Source: Actinomycetota bacterium
Lineage (GTDB): Bacteria > Actinomycetota > Acidimicrobiia > Acidimicrobiales > Ilumatobacteraceae
DNA length: 33,950 bases
Direction of reading: 5' to 3'
NCBI GenBank assembly: GCA_009698745.1
Contig: WLPO01000004.1
Coordinates: 1-33,950 of the forward strand
Notes under the pieces: model-generated
Databases searched by the model: none
What the model was told of the DNA's origin: nothing
What the model saw: the letters and a program-made list of their open reading frames with translations, nothing else
Made by a program: the position numbers and the translations under genes
Shown here: one piece after another, positions 21,262-29,986 of the stretch
How the letters are laid out: each line of letters starts with the position of its first letter
How positions within the stretch are numbered: position 1 is the first letter of the stretch

Positions 21262-21373
21262 ATGGGAAAGGCCCCACATTTCTGCGGGGCCTCTCAACCT
21301 GAGAATCCTGTGGCGGGGGAGCCACATTTTTGGATTCTGTCGGGCGGGCTCTGGGGGGAGCCCACCGCGATAT
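21262..21373 (-). ncRNA. 6C RNA (actinobacterial sRNA with C-run loops)
   Basis: Minus strand: hairpin 1 GGTGGGCT-CCCCCCAG-AGCCCGCC (8-bp stem with one U.G, six-C loop); hairpin 2 GAATCC-AAAAA-TGTGGC-TCCCCC-GCCACA-GGATTC (two 6-bp stems, A5 bulge, C-run loop); then AGGCCCC-N10-GGGGCCT-TTCCCATTT terminator-like hairpin. Confidence 0.88.
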
Positions 21374-21379
21374 GTATCC

Positions 21380-21409
21380 AGTATGGCCTACCCGTGGGTA
21401 AGCGCGCAA
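21380..21409 (-). promoter_or_regulatory. Candidate promoter for the 6C RNA
   Basis: Minus strand TTGCGC (21409-21404), 18-bp spacer, CATACT (21385-21380); predicted start near 21373, just before hairpin 1. Pattern match only. Confidence 0.4.
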
Positions 21410-21428
21410 GGCGAACGTCACGATATCC

Positions 21429-21449
21429 CCTATCTATTTTTCAGATAGG
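21429..21449. promoter_or_regulatory. Inverted repeat upstream of the LysR gene
   Basis: CCTATCT-ATTTTTC-AGATAGG, 7-bp perfect arms, between the candidate 6C promoter and the LysR ATG. Confidence 0.4.
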
Positions 21450-21479
21450 TAGACCCCTGATTTGGCTAGCCTGTGGTTT

Positions 21480-22427
21480 ATGGAGATTCGCCACCTCGCC
21501 AGTTTGATCGCAATTGCAGATCATGGCTCATTTTCGGGGGCCGCTCGGGCTCTTGGAACTGTGCAGAGCAATGTCTCCGCCCACATCTCCCGGCTTGAAA
21601 AAGACCTGGGTGTCGCACTTGTTGAGCGTAATGGCGGTGCGCTCACCGAAGAAGGCGTGGTCGTAGTTGAGCGCGCGCGCCGCATCATTCACGAACTTCA
21701 AGACATCGAAGCAGACGTTCACTCGAGCGACACCGAGGTTGAAGGTGAAACACGTCTTGGATGCATTGGCACCACCGGTCGATGGCTCATGCCCCGACTA
21801 CTTCCCGCTCTTAAAAAGACACACCCACTCGTTCGAGCAATCATTCATGAAGGCGGAACATCAAGTCTCATACCTCGCGTTCTGAGCGGAGATCTCGATG
21901 CTGCAATCGTCCACTTCCCCGTTGATGATCCCGAATTAGTTCTCGAACCATTATTTTCCGAAGACCTCGTCTTACTCGTCCATTCAAAACACAAATGGGC
22001 TGCGCTCAACACCATCACCATCGCAGAACTTGTGACCGAACCAATCTTGCTCGCACCACGCAATACTGCGTTGCGAAAAATCATCGATCGCGCTGCAGGC
22101 GCACAACGACTTGCGTTTACCGCACAGGCCGAAATTGATGGTGTTCGACTACTTACGTCACTTGCATTTGAAGGATTCGGACCCGCGATTGTTCCTGCCA
22201 CCGCAATACCCGGATGGCTCAAGGGCGAATTCGCGCGAGTAACCATTCCCGAACTTCCGCGACGAGTAGTTGGTTGGGCATCGCGACGCCGACCAATTCC
22301 CAACAAATCAACTCGTGCAGCACTCGAAGTCACCAAAAATGTTGTGGCAAAAAGTGGAGATCGCCAACCGGGAGTAACAACAGCTCTTGTTTTGCCAAGC
22401 CAAACTTCGTCTACAGTCAAGGCGTGA
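21480..22427 (+). CDS. LysR family transcriptional regulator
   Basis: ATG at 21480; MEIRHLASLIAIADHGSFSGAARALGTVQSNVSAHISRLEKDLGVALVERNGGALTEEG (LTTR HTH) with LysR effector domain. Confidence 0.92.
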   Translation: MEIRHLASLIAIADHGSFSGAARALGTVQSNVSAHISRLEKDLGVALVERNGGALTEEGVVVVERARRIIHELQDIEADVHSSDTEVEGETRLGCIGTTGRWLMPRLLPALKKTHPLVRAIIHEGGTSSLIPRVLSGDLDAAIVHFPVDDPELVLEPLFSEDLVLLVHSKHKWAALNTITIAELVTEPILLAPRNTALRKIIDRAAGAQRLAFTAQAEIDGVRLLTSLAFEGFGPAIVPATAIPGWLKGEFARVTIPELPRRVVGWASRRRPIPNKSTRAALEVTKNVVAKSGDRQPGVTTALVLPSQTSSTVKA

Positions 22428-23797
22428 ATCGATTGAACAATAAAATATCGACACCAGTTCAGTTGCAACAGTCAGTAAAAGGCGCAGTAAGCGCTGAAGT
22501 TCGATTACTCAACGATTCGCAACGCACTGTCGTCTGGGTCGAGATTGATCCGACAGTTCATTACGGAGCACTTTCGGCCGAAGCATCTGGCGTTATTGCA
22601 AACGCGGCGACCACCGCCCTCAACCAACGTTTGCCGCTTGTGCTTTCAATGGCATCTTCCGGCGCCGACATTCTTGGCGGAATCGATGCATTGTTTGGAT
22701 GGGGTCAGGCCGCACGCAGAGTTGCCATGTGCTCTGGCATTGTTCCAATTTTTACGATCGTAACTGGGCCAGCCGTGAGCGGTCCTGCGCTACTGATCGG
22801 TCTCAGTGACTTTGTGATCATGACAAAAGACTCTTATGCATTCGTATCCGGACCAACAATGGTTGCCGAATTTACGGGCATCACAATGACCAACGAAGAG
22901 CTTGGTGGCACTGATGCTCACTCTCGCCAAAGTGGTGTTGCAAGTTTGGTAGTTGCAGACGTAGAGAATGCCCTTATTGCGCTCGAACAACTACTTTCAT
23001 TCATCCCAGACAATGTTGACAACGTTGCACCTCACATCGCAACCAATGACCCCGCAGATCGTCTAACACCAGAAGCTGGTGCAATCATCCCCGACACCGC
23101 GACCGGCAGTTACGACGTGCGCAAGGTAATTCGCGCAATTGCCGATGACGCAGACATGCTCGAAGTACGTGAAAGTTGGGCGGCCAATGTCATCACCGCA
23201 TTCATCACGATCGACGGCGAATCTGTTGGAGTAGTCGCCAATCAACCGATGGTGTTGGCTGGCACGCTCGATATTCCTGCTTCACAAAAGGCTGCGCGAT
23301 TTGTGTCGTTCTGCGATGCATTCAACATTCCATTACTCACGCTTGTTGATACGCCAGGTTTTTATCCTGGCAAAGACCTGGAGTGGCGCGGCATGATTCG
23401 GCATGGAGGCCAACTCGTATTTGCGTATGCCCGCGCGACCGTGCCTCGCGTATGTGTGATCCTGCGCAAAAGTTACGGTGGTGCCTACATCGTCATGGAC
23501 TCAAAAGGCATGGGCAACGATTTGTGCATGGCTTGGCCAAGTGCGGAACTCGCCGTCATGGGCGCAGGTCAGGCGGCAGCGATCTTGCAACGACGCGCAA
23601 CACCAGAAGAGCGTGCAGTATTTGAAGCCGACTACACCGAGCGACTGCTCAACCCTTATGTGGCTGCCGAGCGCGGATATATCGATGCGGTCATTAATCC
23701 AGCGGAAACACGACGTGAAATTTCGGCTGCATTTACTATGTTGCGCGATAAACGCGAGCGACTCCCTTCGCGCAAACATGACAACTCGCCCCTGTAG
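22424..23797 (+). CDS. Acyl-CoA carboxylase carboxyltransferase (beta) subunit-like protein
   Basis: GTG at 22424 overlapping the LysR TGA; LVDTPGFYPGKDLEWRGMIRHGGQLVFAYARATVPRVCVILRKSYGGAYIVMDSKGMGNDLCMAWPSAELAVMGAGQAAAIL. Confidence 0.86.
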   Translation: MNRLNNKISTPVQLQQSVKGAVSAEVRLLNDSQRTVVWVEIDPTVHYGALSAEASGVIANAATTALNQRLPLVLSMASSGADILGGIDALFGWGQAARRVAMCSGIVPIFTIVTGPAVSGPALLIGLSDFVIMTKDSYAFVSGPTMVAEFTGITMTNEELGGTDAHSRQSGVASLVVADVENALIALEQLLSFIPDNVDNVAPHIATNDPADRLTPEAGAIIPDTATGSYDVRKVIRAIADDADMLEVRESWAANVITAFITIDGESVGVVANQPMVLAGTLDIPASQKAARFVSFCDAFNIPLLTLVDTPGFYPGKDLEWRGMIRHGGQLVFAYARATVPRVCVILRKSYGGAYIVMDSKGMGNDLCMAWPSAELAVMGAGQAAAILQRRATPEERAVFEADYTERLLNPYVAAERGYIDAVINPAETRREISAAFTMLRDKRERLPSRKHDNSPL

Positions 23798-23842
23798 TGG
23801 GGCAACCGCTAAAGTGAAGTGTGAGGACAGGAAGCTCCTCAC
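23788..23842 (+). promoter_or_regulatory. Two hairpins between the carboxyltransferase and citrate synthase genes
   Basis: GCCCC-TGTAGT-GGGGC (23788-23803, spanning the stop codon) and GTGAGGA-CAGGAAGC-TCCTCAC (23821-23842), just upstream of the gltA ribosome-binding region. Confidence 0.4.
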
Positions 23843-23862
23843 CAAAATTGAAGGGAATCCAG

Positions 23863-25131
23863 ATGGCTGAAACAATCACCATCATCGATGACCGAACAGG
23901 CAAGAAAATTACTGTTCCAGTCAAAGATGGCGTCTTTGCCTCATCGGCGCTACGTGAACTCGATCCAAATCTTCGAATGTACGATCCAGCTTTTTTGTCA
24001 ACGGCTGCGTGTGCATCATCCATCACCTATCTCGATGGTGAAGCAGGAATTCTTCGCTACCGCGGTTACCCAATCGAGCAGCTTGCCGAAAAATCAACCT
24101 TTCTTGAAGTTGCATACCTTCTGCTCAAGGGTGAGCTTCCAACAACCCAAGAGTTAGAGGCATGGAATTTTGAAGTCACTCATCACACGATGATTCACGA
24201 AAACATGCGCAAGCGCTTCGTTGATGGTTTCCACTACGACGCACACCCAATGGGCATGTTCATTTCGGCTATTGCAGCACTCGGCACATTTTACGACGAT
24301 TCCAAAAACATCTTTGATGAGGAAGTGCTGAACAAGCAGATTCGTAGGCTTGTCGCCAAAGTTCCAACTATTGCGGCAATGACGTACCGATTCTCATCTG
24401 GGTTGCCATTTGTGTTGCCAAACAACTCGATGTCATATGCGCAAAACTTTCTCAACATGATGTATCGCATTGGTGATGACTACACAGTGCATCCAGCACT
24501 TGCTCGCGCAATGGACGTGTTGTTCATTTTGCACGCAGACCACGAACAAAACTGTGGCACAACCGCGATGCGAGTAGTTGCCTCATCCCATGCAGATCCA
24601 TACTCGGCGACTGCAGCGGCAGCGGCAGCGCTTTCTGGCCCACTGCATGGTGGCGCCAACGAAGCAGTGATTCACATGCTCACAGAAATCGGTGATGTTA
24701 AAAACGTTTCTGCTTTTGTTGAGCAAGTCAAGAAGGGCGATGACCGACTCATGGGTTTTGGTCACCGCGTCTACAAAAACTTTGACCCACGTGCCACGAT
24801 CTTGAAGAAGACTGCGTACGAAGTCTTTGAAGTCACTGGCAAGAACCCATTACTTGACATTGCGCTCAAACTTGAAGAAGTTGCGCTCAACGATGAATAC
24901 TTCATCTCTCGCAAGCTGTATCCAAATGTCGACTTCTACTCTGGGCTGATCTACCAAGCACTCGGCTTCCCTGTCGAAATGTTCACAGTACTGTTTGCAA
25001 TTCCTCGCACAGTTGGCTGGCTAGCCCACATGTCGGAATTGCTGAAGGATAAAGAACAAAAGATCAGCCGTCCTCGCCAGTCATACACCGGTGTTGGTGA
25101 ACGCAATTACGTGGAGATGAAAAAGCGCTAA
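23863..25131 (+). CDS. gltA: Citrate synthase
   Basis: ATG at 23863; DPAFLSTAACASSITYLDGEAGILRYRGYPIEQLAE, HADHEQNCGTTAMRVVASSHADPYSA, GPLHGGANEAV, MGFGHRVYKNFDPRA. Confidence 0.96.
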   Translation: MAETITIIDDRTGKKITVPVKDGVFASSALRELDPNLRMYDPAFLSTAACASSITYLDGEAGILRYRGYPIEQLAEKSTFLEVAYLLLKGELPTTQELEAWNFEVTHHTMIHENMRKRFVDGFHYDAHPMGMFISAIAALGTFYDDSKNIFDEEVLNKQIRRLVAKVPTIAAMTYRFSSGLPFVLPNNSMSYAQNFLNMMYRIGDDYTVHPALARAMDVLFILHADHEQNCGTTAMRVVASSHADPYSATAAAAAALSGPLHGGANEAVIHMLTEIGDVKNVSAFVEQVKKGDDRLMGFGHRVYKNFDPRATILKKTAYEVFEVTGKNPLLDIALKLEEVALNDEYFISRKLYPNVDFYSGLIYQALGFPVEMFTVLFAIPRTVGWLAHMSELLKDKEQKISRPRQSYTGVGERNYVEMKKR

Positions 25132-26114
25132 ACCGCGCTGACGTCAATCACGATTTTGCCAATATTGGCATTTGATTCCATGTATGTATGCCCTTGTGCG
25201 ATATCCGCAAAGGCATACCGTCTATCAATCACCGGCCGAATAGCACCGGATTCAAACAAAGGCAATATTTCAAGCGCAAAACGCTGACTAATTGCAATCT
25301 TTTCTTCAATTGGTCGGGCCCGCAATACTGTCCCCGACAACTTGGCTCGCTTTCCCATCATCGCGGCCAAATTAAACGGAATATTGCCACCTGCCATCAC
25401 TCCAACTTGCACAATGTGACCCTTGAGCGCAAGACATGCCACATTGCGATCCAGATAGTCGCCTCCAATTACATCGAGTACAGCGTCCACGCCACGACCG
25501 TTTGTGGCTGGCCTCACCGCATCTACAAAATCGGCAGTCTTGTAGTCAACAACTACGTCTGCGCCAAGCGCCTTACATGCATCAACCTTGTTTGTTGAAC
25601 ACGTAGCTATCACTCGTGCGCCAATTGCTTTACAAATCTGAATCGCGGCAGTACCAACACCAGATGCCGCTGCATGCACAAGTGCCCAACGACCGTTTGT
25701 TAAACCACCCTGCACAACAAGCGCGTCCCAGGCTGTGATAAAGACTTCAGGGATTGCAGCTGCATCGGCAAGCGACACAGTTGTTGGAATACGCATTGCC
25801 TGACGCTCATGGATCACCAATTCTTCGGCGTACGCACCGCCACTTACAATTCCCATTACTTCGTCACCAAGTTTCCATGCACGAACTTTCGTGCCAAGAC
25901 CGATGACCGTCCCCGAAAATTCCATACCGGGCACATCGTGAGTGTCAGGGAAAGGGTTTGGGTAGAAGCCCATTCGTTGCAACAAGTCAGCGCGATTAAG
26001 GCTTGTGGCACGTACTCGCACAAGTACTTCTTCTGGACCAGGAGTAGGTGCAGCGATATCTTCAAACGTCAACACCTCAACACCACCGTGGCTTCGCAAT
26101 ACAACAGCGCGCAT
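25128..26114 (-). CDS. NAD(P)H quinone oxidoreductase, MDR/zinc-type alcohol dehydrogenase-like
   Basis: 328 aa; MRAVVLRSHGGVEVLTFEDIAAPTPGPEEVLVRVRATSLNRADLLQRMGFYP, VHAAASGVGTAAIQICKAIGARVIAT. Confidence 0.9.
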   Translation of the reverse strand: MRAVVLRSHGGVEVLTFEDIAAPTPGPEEVLVRVRATSLNRADLLQRMGFYPNPFPDTHDVPGMEFSGTVIGLGTKVRAWKLGDEVMGIVSGGAYAEELVIHERQAMRIPTTVSLADAAAIPEVFITAWDALVVQGGLTNGRWALVHAAASGVGTAAIQICKAIGARVIATCSTNKVDACKALGADVVVDYKTADFVDAVRPATNGRGVDAVLDVIGGDYLDRNVACLALKGHIVQVGVMAGGNIPFNLAAMMGKRAKLSGTVLRARPIEEKIAISQRFALEILPLFESGAIRPVIDRRYAFADIAQGHTYMESNANIGKIVIDVSAV

Positions 26115-26122
26115 AGTTCGAA

Positions 26123-27343
26123 CTACGCCATGATCTTTTGCAAACGACGATCGAGAGTCTCTAAAAACTCTTCAGTTGTCTGCCAAGGTGCGGCATTACC
26201 GCCCACGAGTAACGACAAGTCTTTTGTCATCTCTCCTGCTTCAACTGCTTCAACACAGACTTTTTCTACTTTGCGAGCAAAATCAATCACTTCTGGTGTG
26301 CCGTCCAACTTGCCGCGATGTTCAAGACCTCGTGTCCACGCAAAGATTGATGCGATCGGATTTGTTGAAGTCTTTTTGCCCGCTTGGTGATCGCGATAGT
26401 GACGAGTAACTGTGCCGTGTGCAGCTTCTGACTCCATCACACGACCATCTGGTGTGGTGAGCACCGATGTCATTAGACCAAGTGAGCCGAAACCCTGGGC
26501 GACAATGTCCGACTGCACATCGCCGTCATAGTTCTTGCAAGCCCACACGTACCCACCTTCCCATCGCAACATGCACGCAACCATGTCATCAATGAGGCGA
26601 TGCTCATACGTGAGCCCAGCCTTGTCAAACTGCGCTTTGAACTCTTGGTTGAACACTTCTTCAAACAGATCCTTAAAGCGACCGTCATAGGCCTTCAAGA
26701 TTGTGTTCTTTGTACTCAGGAACAGCGGGTAGTTGCGTTGCAACGAATAGTTCATTGTTGCTCGCGCAAAATTACGAATCGATTCATCAAAGTTGTACAT
26801 ACCCATGACGACGCCGGAACCCGTGAAGTCAGCAACTTTCATTTCGATCGGCTTGCTGCCGTCTTTTGGTACGTATGTCATGGTCACGGTGCCTTCGCCA
26901 GGAACACGGAAGTCAGTGGCCTTGTACTGATCGCCGTGTGCATGACGTCCGATCACAATCGGCTTCGTCCAACCCGGCACCAACTTGGGAATGTTGTTGC
27001 AAATAATCGGCTCTCGGAACACCACACCATCCAGAATGTTGCGAATAGTTCCGTTCGGGGACTTCCACATTTGCTTCAAATTGAATTCTTTAACACGGGC
27101 TTCGTCCGGAGTAATGGTCGCGCATTTGATACCAACTCCATGCTTCAAGATTGCCTTTGCCGAATCAATTGTCACTTGATCGCTCGTCGCATCACGGTGC
27201 TCAATTCCAAGGTCGTAATACTCGAGGTTGATGTCAAGGTACGGCAGGATCAGTCGATCTTTGATGAACTTCCACATGATCCGAGTCATCTCGTCACCAT
27301 CGAGTTCAACTACGGGATTAAGAACCTTGATTTTTCCAGCCAT
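26123..27343 (-). CDS. icd: NADP-dependent isocitrate dehydrogenase (dimeric, eukaryotic-like)
   Basis: 406 aa; [63 protein letters not shown]. Confidence 0.95.
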   Translation of the reverse strand: MAGKIKVLNPVVELDGDEMTRIMWKFIKDRLILPYLDINLEYYDLGIEHRDATSDQVTIDSAKAILKHGVGIKCATITPDEARVKEFNLKQMWKSPNGTIRNILDGVVFREPIICNNIPKLVPGWTKPIVIGRHAHGDQYKATDFRVPGEGTVTMTYVPKDGSKPIEMKVADFTGSGVVMGMYNFDESIRNFARATMNYSLQRNYPLFLSTKNTILKAYDGRFKDLFEEVFNQEFKAQFDKAGLTYEHRLIDDMVACMLRWEGGYVWACKNYDGDVQSDIVAQGFGSLGLMTSVLTTPDGRVMESEAAHGTVTRHYRDHQAGKKTSTNPIASIFAWTRGLEHRGKLDGTPEVIDFARKVEKVCVEAVEAGEMTKDLSLLVGGNAAPWQTTEEFLETLDRRLQKIMA

Positions 27344-27425
27344 GAGGGGGCTCCAGCCTGTTCATCCGGTGAATCCGGAAATTGTCATTGATACGTGTAA
27401 ACAATACCCCACTACCATCGTGAGC

Positions 27426-28559
27426 ATGGATTTTGCGTGGGCTCCTGAGCATGTTGCGTTGCGCGCGCATGCACGCACTGTCGCCAACGATGCCGTTGCG
27501 CGTTACGGCCGGTTTAACGACACATGGATGAATGGTTACTCCAAAGATTTCTCTGCGGAACTTGGTGCTCTCGGTTGGATAGGAATGACATGGCCAAGTG
27601 AGTTCGGTGGCGGTGGCAGACCTGCAATTGAGCGTTTGATTATTGCTGAAGAGATGATTTCGGCTGGCGCCCCTATCGCTGCATCGTGGTTCGCTGACCG
27701 ACAAATGGGCCCAGCCCTCATTGCCTATGGCTCGAAACAGCAACAAGACGAGTTTTTGCCGGACATGCTTGCGGGCAGCACCACCTGGTGTATTGGCATG
27801 AGTGAACCCAACGCAGGTAGCGACTTGGCATCGCTCAAAACATTTGCCCAAGATGACGGCGACGAATGGGTCATCAATGGACAAAAGATATGGACAAGTT
27901 TTGGCGAAGTGGCTGACTACTGCTACTTGATCTGTCGCACCAGCACCGACGGACCACCGCATGCAGGCATCAGCGAAATCATCGTGCCAATGAATACCCC
28001 AGGAATTGATGTTCGACCAATTAAAGACATGACAACAAACAGTCATTTCTGTGAAGTGTTTTACACCGATGTTCGTGTGCCTAAATCAAACTTGGTTGGT
28101 GTGCAAGGTGGAGCGTTTTCACAAACCATGCGGCAACTCGAGCACGAGCGTGGTGGCATCGACAGACTTGTTTCCAACAAGGCTCTCTACGACATGGCAC
28201 GCAAACGAGCGGATACAACCAACAAAGTTGTGCGTCAGGAAATAGCGAATATAGAAATTGGATATCGAATTGGTCGCATTCTTGTTATTCGCGAGACACT
28301 TCGGCAGGCACCAGCAGGTTTCTCAGCCGCCACAAAATGTTTTTGCACTGAGCTCGAAACCCGCATTGCCAATTTTGTGTTCAGCACACTTGGCATGGAA
28401 GCAACGCTTTGGGATGACGTCACTCAAGGTCTTGCCTACGCCTCTGGCTACACGATCATGGGCGGCACATCCAATGTGATGCGCAATATTCTGGGAGAAC
28501 GAGTGCTGGGCCTACCAAAGGAACCGCCAGCAACGAATTTGAAATTAACCCACAACTAG
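27426..28559 (+). CDS. Acyl-CoA dehydrogenase family protein
   Basis: ATG at 27426 (MDFAWAPEHVALRAHARTVAND); WCIGMSEPNAGSDLASLKTFAQDDGDEWVINGQKIWTS, YTIMGGTSNVMRNILGERVLGLPKEP. Confidence 0.92.
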   Translation: MDFAWAPEHVALRAHARTVANDAVARYGRFNDTWMNGYSKDFSAELGALGWIGMTWPSEFGGGGRPAIERLIIAEEMISAGAPIAASWFADRQMGPALIAYGSKQQQDEFLPDMLAGSTTWCIGMSEPNAGSDLASLKTFAQDDGDEWVINGQKIWTSFGEVADYCYLICRTSTDGPPHAGISEIIVPMNTPGIDVRPIKDMTTNSHFCEVFYTDVRVPKSNLVGVQGGAFSQTMRQLEHERGGIDRLVSNKALYDMARKRADTTNKVVRQEIANIEIGYRIGRILVIRETLRQAPAGFSAATKCFCTELETRIANFVFSTLGMEATLWDDVTQGLAYASGYTIMGGTSNVMRNILGERVLGLPKEPPATNLKLTHN

Positions 28560-28568
28560 AGTTTGCAT

Positions 28569-29888
28569 ATGCACCCGATTGAGCTCTCCACCAAAGTCAT
28601 TGATTCTGGAATTGTTGACCAACCCCTCAACCGTGTCAACAACGAAATTACTGAGCTCGCAACCGATCTTGCAATCGTCGAAAGTTTTAGCCACTCAGTT
28701 GTGTGGGACACCGGCGACGGGCTGATGTGCTTTGATGCATCTGGCGCTGGCAGCGGCGAGGCTGTTGTGCAGTCGATTCGAACGTGGCGCGCTGCGCCTA
28801 TTTCCACTCTTGTGTACACACACGGTCACGCCGATCATGTGGGTGGCAGTTTCGCATTCGCAAACGACGCCATCTCAAAAGGTGCGCCTGCACCTCACGT
28901 CATTGGACACGAGAATGTCGTTAAGCGCATTGACCGCTACTCCACTACCAACGAATGGAATGTGCGCATCAATCAGCGTCAGTTTGGTGGCATCAAATCA
29001 GACATGAAGCCAAACTCGGGCAACATGCGTGAAGCACTTTCACTTGGAGAGAGCGCTCAGCAGTTTCTTCCACTCGCCACACTTCGCCCCGATGAATCAT
29101 TTTCGGATCAACTCATCATTCAGGCTGGCAACACTTCGGTCGAGTTTCATCATGCACGCGGCGAGACAGACGACCATTTGTGGGGTTGGATACCCGAAAA
29201 GAAGTGGCTGTTCACCGGCGACTTCGTGATTTGGAATTACCCCAATGCCGGTAACCCACAAAAAGTTCAGCGGTATGCACTCGAGTGGGCAACCGCATTG
29301 CGACGCATGATTGCCCAAGGACCAGAGCTACTACTGCCCGCTCACGGATTACCAATTGAGGGCAAAAAGCGAATCGCCACCGTGCTCGACGACATTGCAA
29401 CGTCGCTCGAGACTTTGGTATCACAAGTGATCTCGATGATGAACGCGGGTGAAACTCTCGACACCATCATTCACACAGTCAAAGTTCCACAACACATTCT
29501 CGACAAGCCATACATGCGTCCGTTTTACGACGAACCAGAGTTTGTCGTGCGCAATATTTGGCGACTCTATGGCGGCTGGTGGGACGGTGCTGCATCACGA
29601 CTCAAGCCCGCTCCCGATGCTGTTGTGGCACAAGAGATTGCCCATCTCGCAGGTGGTGCGCATGTGTTGATTCAGCGCGCACTCGAACTCACCGAGACCG
29701 ATTTACGCCTCGCATGCCATCTGGCAGACCTCGCAGGTTGGGCTGCGCCCGATGACGCATCAGTGCATGCCGATCGGGCGGTAATTTACGACAAGCGTCG
29801 TCGAAGCGAGATGTCGCTGATGAGCAAAGGCATTTACAAGGCTGCAGCCCGCGAATCCGAAGCTGTTGTCAAGAATGCTGGTGCTTGA
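28569..29888 (+). CDS. Alkylsulfatase-like metallo-beta-lactamase fold hydrolase
   Basis: THGHADHVGG metal-binding motif; ARGETDDHLWGWIPEKKWLFTGDFVIWNYPNAGNP; YGGWWDGAASRLKPAP alkylsulfatase dimerisation-like region. Alternative TTG start at 28563. Confidence 0.85.
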   Translation: MHPIELSTKVIDSGIVDQPLNRVNNEITELATDLAIVESFSHSVVWDTGDGLMCFDASGAGSGEAVVQSIRTWRAAPISTLVYTHGHADHVGGSFAFANDAISKGAPAPHVIGHENVVKRIDRYSTTNEWNVRINQRQFGGIKSDMKPNSGNMREALSLGESAQQFLPLATLRPDESFSDQLIIQAGNTSVEFHHARGETDDHLWGWIPEKKWLFTGDFVIWNYPNAGNPQKVQRYALEWATALRRMIAQGPELLLPAHGLPIEGKKRIATVLDDIATSLETLVSQVISMMNAGETLDTIIHTVKVPQHILDKPYMRPFYDEPEFVVRNIWRLYGGWWDGAASRLKPAPDAVVAQEIAHLAGGAHVLIQRALELTETDLRLACHLADLAGWAAPDDASVHADRAVIYDKRRRSEMSLMSKGIYKAAARESEAVVKNAGA

Positions 29889-29894
29889 CACCTA

Positions 29895-29938
29895 GAGCAC
29901 AAGTTATGTAAGTGTTCATAAATGCACCACTTTTGCTC
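29895..29938. repeat. Nested imperfect hairpin between the MBL hydrolase and coiled-coil genes
   Basis: GAGCACAAGT ... ACTTTTGCTC (10-bp stem, one mismatch) enclosing TTATG-TAAGTGTT-CATAA. Confidence 0.45.
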
Positions 29939-29986
29939 TCCCCGCGTACACATCATTTGCACATCACCTCAGCAAAAGGATCGCAA

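Noticed and set aside
21268-21292. Terminator for the plus-strand small membrane protein at 20984-21247
   Set aside because: On the plus strand the stem is followed by CTCAACC with no T-run; the T-rich side is on the minus strand, which fits the 6C RNA better.
22214-22423. N-terminal extension of the carboxyltransferase ORF
   Set aside because: Lies inside the LysR coding frame; GTG at 22424 gives a normal coupled start.
26600-27391. 263-aa plus-strand ORF opposite icd
   Set aside because: Antisense to well-conserved icd; no recognisable motif.
27228-27425. N-terminal extension of the acyl-CoA dehydrogenase ORF
   Set aside because: Overlaps the start of divergent icd; ATG at 27426 gives a normal family N-terminus.
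27318-28046. 242-aa minus-strand ORF opposite the acyl-CoA dehydrogenase
   Set aside because: Antisense shadow; Cys/His/Trp-rich composition typical of spurious frames.
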